The notes beneath the pieces are model-generated. The model made no database searches. It was given only the letters and a program-made list of their open reading frames with translations, and had not been told where the DNA came from. Both the position numbers and the translations under genes were made by a program. Shown here in pieces: positions 36,301 through 46,102 of a stretch of DNA of 64,000 bases. Source of the stretch: Diphasiastrum complanatum (Eukaryota; Streptophyta; Lycopodiopsida; Lycopodiales; Lycopodiaceae); NCBI GenBank assembly GCA_029204225.1, contig CM055111.1:13146697-13210696 (forward strand), read 5' to 3'. Positions within the stretch are counted from its first letter, which is position 1. Each line of letters starts with the position of its first letter.

Positions 36301-37512
36301 TTCTACTTTCATATTTTGTTGAGTGATAGCTCCTACTGAAAGAAGATTTTTAGCAAGTCCTGGTACATATAAGACATTCTTAATGACTTTGACTTCTCCT
36401 GATGGAAGCTTTACAGGTACTGTGCCCTTTCCCTTGACCTTGTGTGTTGAGTTGTCACCTAGGCACACTTCTTGTCCATCACTAATCCCCACAAAGGTAT
36501 CAAACCAATCCCTATGAGGGGTCATGTGCTTTGAAGCACCTGAGTCAATGTACCAACCACCTGTTGTAGCTTGTGAAGCCAATGCAACAGAGAATAACTC
36601 AGCTTGCCTTATGTCACTCTGCTCCTCTCTTGCAACACTCTCAACAACATTTCCTCCTTGCTTCTTTGTGCCCTTCTTTTGGTCTGCAAGCTTCTTCCTG
36701 CACTCAAAAGCAAAGTGTCCATATTTACCACAGTAATTGCAATTCCCCTTCCTTCGAGGTGTGGAAGAAGTATTCGAGGAGGGTTGTGCTTCTGACATCT
36801 GCAAGTTCGCCATTCCTTGCTCAAGTGTTTGTGGTGTTCCTTTGTTCTTGCCTTTACCTTTCTTCTTATCCTTAGCTGGATTTTGCTTCTTCTTAGAAGC
36901 AAAGGCATGCTCCTGGAAATCTTCCCTCTTGGAGAGATTAACTCTCCTCATCTCCTCCTGTAACAAGAGACCATAGACTTCTTCATAGGTAGGGATCTTC
37001 TCTCTCACTGATATCATCATCACAAAGTTCTGATAAGCATATGACAAGCTATTCAGAACTATTGGCACCAAGTCTTTGTCAGCAATAGACTCTCCAAGTA
37101 CAGAAAGCTGATATCTAATATCCTGAATCTTAGTAAGATGATCAGTAACTGTCTCCCTTGTCTCCATTCTGAGAGTATACAACTTGTTCTTCAAGTAGAG
37201 AAACCTGGTTGTACTTGCTGTCTCATACAATGCACAAAGAATGTGCCATGCATCCACAGGCCCTTTGGTTGACCTGATTAGAGGAATCACATTATCCCTC
37301 ACTGACAAGTTGATGATTCTGTGTGCCTTTTCCCCTCTCTTGATATAGTCCTTAATTTCAAGTTCAGATGTTGGAACAGGCTCCTCACCTGTCACAAGCT
37401 TCCAACATTCTTTGTCTTCAAGAATGTTCTTGATCTTGAATTTCCATATGCTAAAGTTAGTGCCATCAAGCCGACTGGCTTCACTTAGCATGCTCTCTGA
37501 AAGACTAGACAT
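33370..37512 (-). pseudogene. Copia gag-pol polyprotein with two in-frame stops
   Basis: One uninterrupted frame from the ATG at 37512 (MSSLSESMLSEASRLDG) to the TAA at 33370-33372, broken only by TAG at 35053-35055 and TGA at 33532-33534. Domains: UBN2 gag; zinc knuckle CNYCGKYGHFAFEC (about 36745-36705); protease WYIDSGASKHMT (about 36560); pre-integrase LWHERYGHLG then CKACAMGKQQRHKF; integrase core (DLIHSDLWGP, RSDGGGEF, HTPQQNGVAERKNRTI); RT with KWVYRTKYKSDG, QMDVKSAFLNG and catalytic LYVDDLVIT (about 34350-34325); RNase H with FTDSDWAGD and SSTEAEYRAA; C-terminus with AADIFTKALS. Both stops are consistent with C-to-T changes (CAG to TAG, CGA to TGA) on the coding strand. About 1,380 codons, the usual copia length. 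Confidence 0.95.
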
Positions 37513-37935
37513 AGCTGGATAGAAATAAAACACAAAAGGCAAACTGGGGTTTTCACCCAACTAGGGTATGCAGCCACTTTCTCAATAACCCTCAGCTTCT
37601 GGATTTGAAACTATCCCCCTGTATGGCTGTCCTAGCCCTTGTCCAAGATCCACTCAGAACTTTCACTGAAGTCCCCACTGTAGAAAGCGCCCTCCTACAG
37701 TCCTGACTGTCCAAAAAGACTCAAAAATTTTTGTCTCAAATTAGAAACTTTTCGGCTCCCTGTACTCCCCTTGCCAACAGTACTCCAACCATGCAAATAG
37801 CACAGAGATCAGATGCCCCTACGAAAAGTGCTCCCTCCTCAAAGGTAAGCTGCTCTCCAGGAATGGCAGGAATCTAATAAAAAACAGGTCCAAGCTTTCA
37901 CCACACCACAGGCAACATAACCTACTCTGATACCA

Positions 37936-38325
37936 TGTCAAATTCCAAGGCCTAGCTATGGAGTATCATAACAGCATAGTAAGCATACTATGAAAGCTTC
38001 AGAAAACCAGCTATGGAGTAGAACACAAAAGCAAGAGAGAGAGGACTTCAAAGCTCACACAACATGAATGAATATTCAAAGTGTAGTAGGGCGTGGAAAC
38101 CCCTCCAAAGTTTGGGCTACATATAGCATGTTATGTATAGAGGTGGTGTCTTGCTAATTCTAGCTCTAGAACCCACATGGGTCCTTAACCTACTTGATTT
38201 ACTTGCCTAATTAGCACAAGTGGGGTGTACTATGTACATAAACGTTTTACCCCCATGTCTTATGCACAACTTACAAGTTACAAGTATACAAGCCTTAAGG
38301 GGCAAAATAGGCATTTATTTCAACA
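37936..38325 (-). repeat. Copia 5' LTR, 390 bp
   Basis: Partner of 32991-33380. Followed on the minus strand by the primer-binding site and flanked on the plus side by CAAAC. Confidence 0.95.
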
Positions 38326-38330
38326 CAAAC

Positions 38331-38914
38331 ACCCTAGAACGTAATTTGAAAAATGGGAAAGAGAACTTTTTTGGTACTCCTCTATCTCCAAAATTTTTTA
38401 ACTTTTCACCTCACTCCCCTTGCCTCAGTTGCCCCACTCTATGGTTCCTAGTTCCAACTCACTTGTTGCCTCCACCCTATTGCCGCAAAACAAGCTCACT
38501 CACTCCTTGTCACACTCCACCAACCCACCACTCAGCACCCAACTTCCTCCCCTATTGACCCAAAGCAACATATCTCACCTCGCTCCTCCCTCATTGCTTT
38601 TCCCACCCTATAGCATGATTGCCTCCTTGTGTCTTTGCATTACCTTCATCACAGCCTTACCATTACTTACCTCTTAAGTCTTTGTTGCTTTTTTCTAGAA
38701 ACAAAGTCCAAATGGACAAGATATTCCTTTAGGATGATTGCATTTACAATTTCCCTTTCCCCAAACAGGATAGCATTCCAATGAACTTACCTAACTATAT
38801 GGAAAGCACCTTGTGGAATTCAAATCTATAAGCCCACTCTATTAGCCCACTCAGGGTTAGGGGTGGATATCATGATAAGTTATCTTACAACCTATAAATA
38901 GGGGGATGCAATCC
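38331..38914. other. Intron 1 sequence, no gene
   Basis: C-rich, Pro/Ser/Leu-coding-like low-complexity stretch (38400-38640) without family motif; considered non-coding. Confidence 0.45.
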
Positions 38915-39256
38915 ATACTTACCAACAAACATTTGCAAACGTTATACACAAACTTTTGCAAATGCATTTGCACGTTTGCTAGTGGGGAGGCCATGCTTGC
39001 AAACATTGCCCTGAAATGCCGTAATTTTCTAAAAAGAAAATAGTCTAGGTCAGCAATTTGTATGGGAAGCTTTGTAGGACCACAATAATTAAGAATGTGC
39101 ATAAAAAACTCAAAAATTTGAAGTCGAATAATTACATTTCTTACTCACTTTTCACCCCCAAAAGAATTTGCTCAGTCTATATCCACATCTTGCAAACGTG
39201 GGTCCGCAGAAACACATTTGCATATTTGCAAACATTTGCACGTGTTTGCTAGTACC
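38915..39256. mobile_element. Putative MITE-like element with TTTGCAAA/ACGTTTGC words at both ends
   Basis: Words such as ATTTGCAAACG, TTTGCAAATGC and CACGTTTGCTAGT cluster at 38925-39005. They recur at 39188-39254 (CTTGCAAACG, ATTTGCAAAC, CACGTGTTTGCTAGT). The outer ends TACCAACAAACA and the complement of TGTTTGCTAGTA match at 10 of 12 positions, a possible imperfect terminal inverted repeat. The core is non-coding. Lies in PELP1 intron 1 about 250 bases from exon 1. Confidence 0.5.
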
Positions 39257-39506
39257 TATTAACCATGTGTAAGAACTGAAATCATGAACTAGGTGCACTC
39301 TTTTAGTATCTAAATAGTTTTTGTTCGTTTCGAAATGCATTTTCTCTGTCAACCTCTAACCTTGAGATTACATGCTACTCTGAAACAGTTCAATTACAGT
39401 CCAAAATTGACAGCATGAACATCTTCTAATCTATTAATACAAATTAGTTTTGAGCAATCCTCAAACAAATACCAGTGGAATTTGCACATTAGAAAGAGAT
39501 ACCCAC

Positions 39507-39794
39507 CACATGGCTTGAAAGTAGCACCGAGACTCGATCAACCCAAGCATCAACAACACTTTTGCGGCCCTCCAAAGACTTGCCTCCATGAAGAGAAGCT
39601 GCCTTCGATCCTCCTCCTGCAATCGACTCGGAAAGTAAGCGATGCCTTCGGATCAACGAAACTGCTGAGGATAGCTGTGAAGGAGACTTAGTCAGGTGTT
39701 TCTCATCAGGAAGATGAGTAGCCATGATCGATTGCAACAAGCGAGGCCTCAACCGTAGGTCATATAGATTGTGCACTGACTCTTCAGACGCCAT
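39507..39794 (-). CDS. PELP1: PELP1/RIX1-like gene, exon 1 (start of protein)
   Basis: Start exon of the only host gene in the window: 288 bases, 96 codons, ATG at 39794-39792 in good context (G at +4). Open frame continues 15 codons upstream of this ATG, but family N-termini begin close to the YDLRLRPRLL motif, so I use this start. PELP1/RIX1-like proteins belong to the nucleolar Rix1-type complex that matures the 60S ribosomal subunit. The translation shows LYDLRLRPRLLQSIM, LPDEKH, SLIRRHRLLSES and VDAWVDRVSVLLSS, in the order seen in plant PELP1. Donor GTGGGT at 39506. The nine exons found encode about 406 residues, near half of the usual 800-900, with all junction phases consistent and no stop or frameshift, so the gene is probably functional. 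Confidence 0.92.
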
Positions 39795-40260
39795 AATCTG
39801 GATACTTTGCAATAGTGTGAACAAGTCCAACAAGATCAACGCCTACAGACAACTATAAGAGACAGAATCGAAGAAGCAATGGCACAGCAAATATAAAAAA
39901 ATCACATCATAGAGCATAGATCATCACCGATCCTCATTTCAAGACCGTAAGCCTCATTCAAACCCTAACTTTGAAGAACGCAGCCCTATGCCTTTACAAA
40001 ACCTAGACTGGACTTTAATCATTTCCATCTATGCAAAACATAATGCTGATTCTGCCTTTTCAGCTAGCTTGGCCACGCAGCATTACGATCCAAGAACATT
40101 CAACAAAGTCTGCCTCGCGATCAGAGATCAATGAAGGAAAGGTGTAAACAAATGGAAAGCAAACAAGAAGTTGAAACGGATCTACCGTACACGTACGGAG
40201 GGCAAGCTTTCTTGTATGTTGGCACCCTCAAATTTCAATGACGTATAAGTTACCCCCCAT
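39795..40260 (-). promoter_or_regulatory. PELP1: Upstream region and presumed promoter/5' UTR of the PELP1-like gene
   Basis: Unique sequence upstream of the start codon, free of identified mobile elements; this is where the promoter must lie unless a further non-coding exon exists beyond. I could not pick a convincing TATA box or transcription start. Position-based inference only. Confidence 0.4.
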
Positions 40261-40639
40261 CTTTAAGCATTGCCCCACTTTGGCCCGAGCTTAATCACAG
40301 CCACACCGTCTTTTTAATTTAAAATATTAATTTTTAATTCACAGAAACTTGCCCAAGAATTCTGCCCAGGTTTCTCCAACTGACACATGTTTCTTTATCG
40401 CATAAGTTCTCGGGAGTTCTTCCAATTGTTACATATATATTGAAAAGTACACTTAGACTTTCAAATCATGTGCTCGCATGCATGAATATGGAGGCCCGTC
40501 AAAAAAATTGTGGACGTGCTTTGGGCATCGTATGTTGTGTGCGTCCGCCGTCTGCGGGCCCGAATGCTCACCCGCTTGCTGCCCGTGCCCGTGCCACATG
40601 GCGCGACTGTTGGATTTCGATGCTCAGCCTCAAATCCAT

Positions 40640-40863
40640 GAGCATCCTGAAAAATCTGTCGAAGTTCGACTCCATCAACTTCGAAGTCATCGAAGCTATC
40701 TCATCGACTTCGACTTCTCTCATGCATATATATCTATATATCTATATATAAATTTAAACTTACGTACAGTTTTGAGTATGTGTATGGGTGCACCCATGCA
40801 TCCTCCTCCTCTCACCCATGCATACACACTTTTTGAACTAGAAAGTGAGGAGGAGGATGCATG
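40640..40863. repeat. TCGAAGT palindromic words, ATATCT microsatellite and inverted repeat
   Basis: 40655-40715 holds repeated TCGAAGTTCGA/CTTCGAAG/TCGACTTCGA words, another palindromic word cluster. It is followed by an (ATATCT/ATA) microsatellite (40724-40750). CATGCATCCTCCTCCTC (about 40796-40812) and its reverse complement (about 40846-40862) form a 17-base inverted repeat, followed by a (GCAT)n run. Confidence 0.55.
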
Positions 40864-42439
40864 TCTCCCAATGCATGCATGCATGCATATTGGCCACCTT
40901 CACTGCTGTAAATTGAAGGGCAAAATGCTCGTCCTAGGCCTTTTGCCCTTCAAATGTGAAATGAAAAAAAATGGGCATTCATTCAATTTTAAGGAAATCT
41001 TTAGAAAGATCGTGTGTATAGATCATGGTTTAATTTAAAAATATTGTTCTTTTTATGTTACTTATTTAGTTAGTGTATGATTTGAAGGGTGAAACTGGAT
41101 TGTACCATTTAAAGTATATTTTTTTTTAAGGTAAAGTTGCCCTTCTACTGTACTGTTATCACTGGCCAACTTTATTAACAACATTTATTGGCCACCTTTC
41201 TTAATAATGGTAATTATTAATAATGAATAACGGGCCAATTCTTATTCCTATCTCTTTATCACTACGCGCCTCTCATTCTTCTCTCTCTCTCCTTTTTTTT
41301 CTTTCTCTCTCTCCCTCTGGCTGGCTGTGGATTGGGACAGGCCGCTGGGTGCTCTCTCGCGCTGTGTGAGTCTCTCTCTCGCTCGCGCTCTCTATCTCTC
41401 TCTCTCTCTCAACTGTGAACATCGCAATTCTCTGGAGGGTGGATTGAATCGTTGGCCGCATGAGGTGCAACATCATCGTCGCAACCTAAATCTCACATGT
41501 GTGGAGCATATTACCACATGTGGAGGGTAGTCATAATCATTTTATCTCATTTATGGTGAGTCTGAATAGTCAATAGGCCTTAAACTTGAGTTCTAGTGAG
41601 ATAGTGACATTTGTCACATGATGTTAGGATTGAAATGCATCTATTTGGCCCCATCACATTTAGAGGCAAATTCACTACATGCTTAGTGTGACCGACAAAC
41701 ATTTTGGCCCGTATAGCCATAGCCGAAGGGGTCCTAGTCCGCCCAAAATGGACTATCGAGAAGTTTGATAAATAAATCAGCCTTAGAAATGGCTGTGTAA
41801 TTTCTGTTTTCCATAATCTTAGTGAATTTTAGGTGGATTGCCAATGTAACAGAGTTTTATTTTAATATAATATGATGTTTGATACTTTTTCAGGTTTTTG
41901 TTTTTCACCCAGCCCATGTGGAAATCAGAGACTGCCCAATATTTTCTATACACAATATTGCAAATATAAAAGTTGATGAGTCAATTGCACAACATGGTTT
42001 CTCCATAGTTTGAAGATTAGTCCAAAATAGAGATTCACATAATTGTGAACTAATTTCTAGGACTGAAAAAAATTTATCCAAGCATATGACTTCCATTGAG
42101 GATGAGAGTCCAAGCATCTACCAGATTGCCTTGATTTTGAGTTTGTAGAACTCAAGCATACCATCATGATTGAGGGACCTAGTCGTCGAGAATTCAAATG
42201 AAATAATATTCCTTTTAGAATGAGTGTTTACTCCACAAAAATAGAGTATGTGCTTCCAACATAGAAGATTTTAGCTGCCAAGTATTATATGATTGTCATG
42301 ATAGTGGACACCTACAAATTCGAAAAATTATGAGCTTTTTCGGAGGCCAACTTTTCCTAGTATAAAAAAGGACATCCAACAATATGTGATTAGTTTCCAA
42401 AAGTGTCCAATTAACAAAGAAGAGAGTCTATAGATAGGT
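40864..42439. other. No gene recognised; CT-rich microsatellite at 41271-41410
   Basis: AT-rich DNA with a CT-rich low-complexity tract (41271-41410). No protein motif found. Confidence 0.5.
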
Positions 42440-43030
42440 GGATTGTTACAACCTTTTTGAAATATAAACTGGCAAATGGGAAAGTATATCCATGGATTTT
42501 ATAGTATGCCTACCTAGGACCTAGAAAGGTCATGATGACATATGAGTCATAGTTGATCATTTGACCATAATGGCTCACTTTGTTTTGACCAAAACAATTA
42601 TTATAGCACTAGAATTAGCAAGGTTGTTCATAGACATGCTATTTTTATTATGTTACAATCATCTTTTTGGCACAATCAATGACCAAGATAATAAGTTTGA
42701 TGGGGATTTTTGGAGAGCACTATTCCATCACCTCCATACCAAATTGAATATGAGTACAACAGACCATCCACAATATCTACAACTAGACTTCAAACAAAAG
42801 GGGGAAAGCAAACGATAGAGGATATGCTTAGAGCATACATTAGCAAAAAGCAAATTAATTGGGAAGAATAGTCTTCGATAGTAGAGTTTTCTTATAATAA
42901 TGCCAGACATTCAGCTACAGAATACAGACTGTTTATGTTGATGTATGGTTTTCAGCCATGCTCACCCAGAGACGAAGGGTTCAAGCATGAAAAAGTTGAA
43001 ATAGCTGAAGAGAAGGCCTAAACCAGATGG
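42440..43030 (+). pseudogene. Decayed Ty3/gypsy integrase fragment
   Basis: The plus-strand translation shows the integrase core in broken frames: MAHFVLTKT, then ARLFIDMLF, FDGDFWRALFHHLHTKLNMS, TTDHPQ, and further on remnants of the NNARHSATG and LMYGFQP regions. Stops and frameshifts are frequent. The same segment exists in opposite orientation at 54590-55190. No LTRs recognised nearby. Confidence 0.8.
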
Positions 43031-43178
43031 TAAAATATCTTGCATCACTTAGACTAAATTTTAAATTTTTGGAGAATGTAGCATCTTACAAATATTTTTC
43101 TTTCTTGTATTTAAAGGTTTAAAGTTTACGAGAATTTTAAAAAATCTTCAGTGCTCAAAAGAAAATGTCCTGCACCAC

Positions 43179-43917
43179 TTCTCATGGCTTTTATGGTTAT
43201 TTTGTTAAAAATAATTGTCTTTTACATCTATGTAATTGCAAGGAATTTAACTAAACTCGTATATTTGAACGTATTTTTGCACAAAATGAAATTGCAATTT
43301 CTAAAATTGTCTTTGGTTGCTTGTAGTAATTATCCCACCTTTCATCCAGTACATCTTGTGACACGTCTATATCTCCCTCATGGGCAGGCAGACACATGGA
43401 GAGATTGAGAGCTTGATGGGAGGCTCGGAGTTCCAGTAGGCTGGTCGACTACCCGTCAACCTCCTCTCGCTCTGAGTAGATTCAGTCTCCACTCCCCTAC
43501 GACCGAGCTGTTTCTCCTTCTCATGTGGGTCTCTCTAGGCAGTGTCCCTCTCCCACCCATGATAATCCCAATGCCACTTTCTGACATTCTTGGGAGAAGA
43601 GGGATCATAGGAGGAGTCGCCTCAACAGCGACTCATGTTGTGCAGGTTGCAATGATGATGTTGCACCTCATTCGGCCTCAAGTCCAGCACATGATCCCTC
43701 TAACAGGTCTTGTCATAGGGATTTATTACTTCTAGAAGTACTTCTCGTGGCATTTATGGTTATTTTGTTAAAAATAATTGTCTTTTACATGTATGTAATT
43801 GCAAGGAATTTAACTAAACTCGTATATTTGAACGTATTTCTGCACAAAATGAATGTCTTTGGTTGCTTGTAGTAATTATCCCACCCTTTACCCAGTACAT
43901 CTTGTGGCACGTCGATA
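43179..43917. repeat. Direct repeat of about 180 bp flanking a GC-richer 370-bp segment
   Basis: 43179-43367 and 43740-43917 are highly similar (shared ATGGTTATTTTGTTAAAAAT, GTCTTTGGTTGCTTGTAGTA); the second copy lacks about 17 bases. The segment between is less AT-rich, with Leu/Pro/Met codon patterns but no convincing gene. Might be LTR-like, but no primer site or termini were found. Confidence 0.65.
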
Positions 43918-43924
43918 CAATCTA

Positions 43925-44360
43925 AAGCACCTCCTTGTAAATTGTGATGCAAGTTGGTAACTTGTATAATTGAACTTGAAATTTGATGATAAATATCAAT
44001 TAGACCATTTGAGTGAAGTTTGTAGAGTAGATATATACACACTTTAAGTTAGTCTAACATAATGTTGTCCAAGTAATTTGTGATACAAGTTGGTAAGTAT
44101 TAGGCTTGGTTTATGATCAGTTTATAGAATAGACCAATAGGTTTGTATATGACATACTAGCAGAATATCCAAGTAATTTGTGATGGAAGGTGGTAAGTAT
44201 GTTAACAAATTTGGTGTTTAATTATAAATTTGAGTTAGATGAATTTTGGAATCTTGAGGTTTGTGGATACATACTAGAATCATAAACTTGAAAATTCAGA
44301 CCATTTGAATGAGATTATTAGATACAAATATCCAAGAAATTTGTGCTCCAAGTTGGATAG
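43925..44360. repeat. Degenerate tandem repeats around AATTTGTGATACAAGTTGGT
   Basis: Four divergent copies of a CCAAGTAATTTGTG...AAGTTGGTAAGTA segment at about 43937, 44069, 44169 and 44329, i.e. at 100-160-base spacing. Non-coding. Confidence 0.5.
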
Positions 44361-44453
44361 GAATTAATTAGCTTGGTTTGTGGGATATTGTTAAACAATA
44401 AGCCACGTCAGCAGTAGTTAAAGGACCTATGGTCAGTAAGCTAATGTAGGACC

Positions 44454-44654
44454 TGTTAGACTATGTGTCTTTATGTAATATGTCGTTTCATATTGAAATG
44501 GTTCAAAAATTGTTGTCACTCTCTCTATGTAAAGAGCTGTTGCCCACACATTTATATAATTCAGTATATAGTGTTTAGTTACATAGCGCTCTTGCTTCTC
44601 TCTCTTGCACTCTCTCTTCTGCTGCTGCTATTACGTAACTTTGAGAATGTAACA
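44454..44654 (+). repeat. LTR of a small retroelement, followed by primer-binding site
   Basis: 201 bp beginning TGTTAGACT and ending ATGTAACA (terminal TGTTA/TAACA inverted repeat). Immediately followed by TGATATCAGAGCCC (44655-44668), one mismatch from the initiator-Met primer site. A C/T-rich block and Leu-rich spurious ORF lie inside. No partner LTR was found; the internal region is interrupted by the TRIM-like element at 44803. Confidence 0.75.
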
Positions 44655-44802
44655 TGATATCAGAGCCCATGCGATCTGCCAACGATCTTCTCGCCCATGC
44701 GTGATGGCTCCCTGGCTGAATTACTCGCAATCTGTCTGTATTGGTTTGTCAGCCTTCAGAGATTATACTGCTTGGTGCTTGCATCGAAACAAAACATGAT
44801 TG

Positions 44803-46097
44803 TGTTGGTGTCAAACAAAAGACACTTGTGTTTCTTGTGTTTGTTGACATCAGCAATCCAACTCTCAAGGCTTTCAATCCGTAGTATCTAGTTCTTGGCA
44901 TGTAATCTTCTCTCATTTAAATATATAAACAGCCCTTGAAGTGGGCTATCCTATGGCATTTTTTCATTAAGCCTCTCTTGTTGTCTTTGTTGAGTTTCTG
45001 GGTGCTACGTAGCTTAACTAGCGTTAACGTTTTGGTAACCAAACCCAACAAAGGTTATGGGCCCACAACATGCACTTATCTACACCAGCCAGTCATCAAT
45101 GAGAAGTGAGAAGTGACCGCTACCACCGGTTTTTCAAGAGGAATGTTTCTTGGGGAGTCTACACTCTCTCTCTTCTCTCTCTCAACGCATCTACCGTTGG
45201 CAGCGCTCTCTCCAGCCAATGCATCTGCTCAACCAACAATCCCTCCAGCCAGCGCTCAGAGAGAGAGGAGCTTGCTCAGCTCCTCTCTCTCTGAGGTCCA
45301 CGTTCTCTTCTACACTACAGCTGATGCAATGAGTCCTATCAGAGCTCTTTTCATCTTTGAATACCAAAAATCATGATACTGCAGTAGCAGAAGTGTGGAG
45401 GGAAGATGCCTGTTGGATCAAAGCTTCACTATAGAGGAATGAAGCCAGCGGTCAAGAGAGAACCAAAGAAGATCATCTTGAAGCCACATCACAAACTACA
45501 AATCAATTTACCTCTGGATTCAGTGGTCGTTAACCAAAGATCTTGCACATGTTTGATTATGGAGATGAGGAACCTTATCAAGATACACTTGATGGATGTG
45601 GCGGAGTGCAAAGAAATCTGCATCTTAGAGGATTCAGGCTCTAAACGTGAAATGAATTTCTCTGTAGCTTGCTAAAATCAATGATATTCAAAGTCCATGT
45701 ATAGCTACATAGACCACACACAATGTTGTGTGAAGATGTAGAGTCTACATGTAGGTGAAAGACGGTTTAATCACAATCCATGTATAGTTGCGTAGACCAC
45801 ACACAAATGGTGTGTGAAGATGAGAAGTCGACATGTGAGGGAGGGTTTGTTGGTGTCAAACCCTCCCTCACATGTGTTTCTTGTGTTTGTTGACATCAGC
45901 AATCCAACTCTCAAGGCTGTCAATACCTAGTATCTAGTTCTTGGCATGTAATCTTCTCGCATTTGAACATATAAACAGCCATTGCAGCTGGCTATCCTAT
46001 GGCTATTTTCTTATTAAGCCTCTCTTGTTTTCTTTGCTGAGTTTCTGGGTGCTACGTAGCTTAACTAGCATGAACGTTTTGGTAACCAAACCCAACA
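44803..46097 (+). mobile_element. TRIM-like non-autonomous LTR element, target duplication GATTG
   Basis: Flanked by GATTG on both sides (44798-44802 and 46098-46102). LTRs 44803-45050 (248 bp) and 45848-46097 (250 bp) begin TGTTGGTGTCAAAC and end AAACCCAACA. A purine-rich tract GTGAGGGAGGGTT precedes the right LTR, so the element reads left to right. After the left LTR comes AAGGTTATGGGCCC, a candidate primer site for a tRNA other than initiator Met. The 797-bp interior has no retroelement domain. It holds an 89-codon ORF (45406-45675) without known motif and two copies of an 80-bp segment (45690-45840). Inserted just inside the element whose LTR ends at 44654. Confidence 0.92.
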
Positions 46098-46102
46098 GAT
46101 TG

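Larger units (their letters stand above)
32991..38325 (-). mobile_element. Nearly intact Ty1/copia element, target duplication CAAAC
   Basis: 5,335-bp element in PELP1 intron 1, sense with the gene. CAAAC flanks both ends (32986-32990 and 38326-38330). LTRs 32991-33380 and 37936-38325 (390 bp each, TGTTGAAAT...ATTTGACA) differ at only two positions that I can find, so insertion was recent. The primer-binding site 37924-37935 (TGGTATCAGAGT on the minus strand) abuts the 5' LTR. The polypurine tract GAGGGGGGGG abuts the 3' LTR at 33381-33390. It is the youngest element in the window and carries a full set of domains, but two stop codons. Confidence 0.97.

Noticed and set aside
33820-37000. Plus-strand ORFs across the intact copia
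   Set aside because: Antisense shadows of the gag-pol frame; no independent motif.
38220-38677. Two overlapping plus-strand ORFs rich in Pro, Ser and Leu
   Set aside because: They begin inside the copia LTR and consist of low-complexity C/T-rich sequence without a family motif.
43925-44360. Possible CRISPR-like regular array
   Set aside because: Four diverged copies with irregular spacing in plant nuclear DNA; not a CRISPR.
45406-45675. 89-codon ORF as a gene carried by the TRIM-like element
   Set aside because: No known motif and no conserved partner seen; kept only as a note in the element entry.
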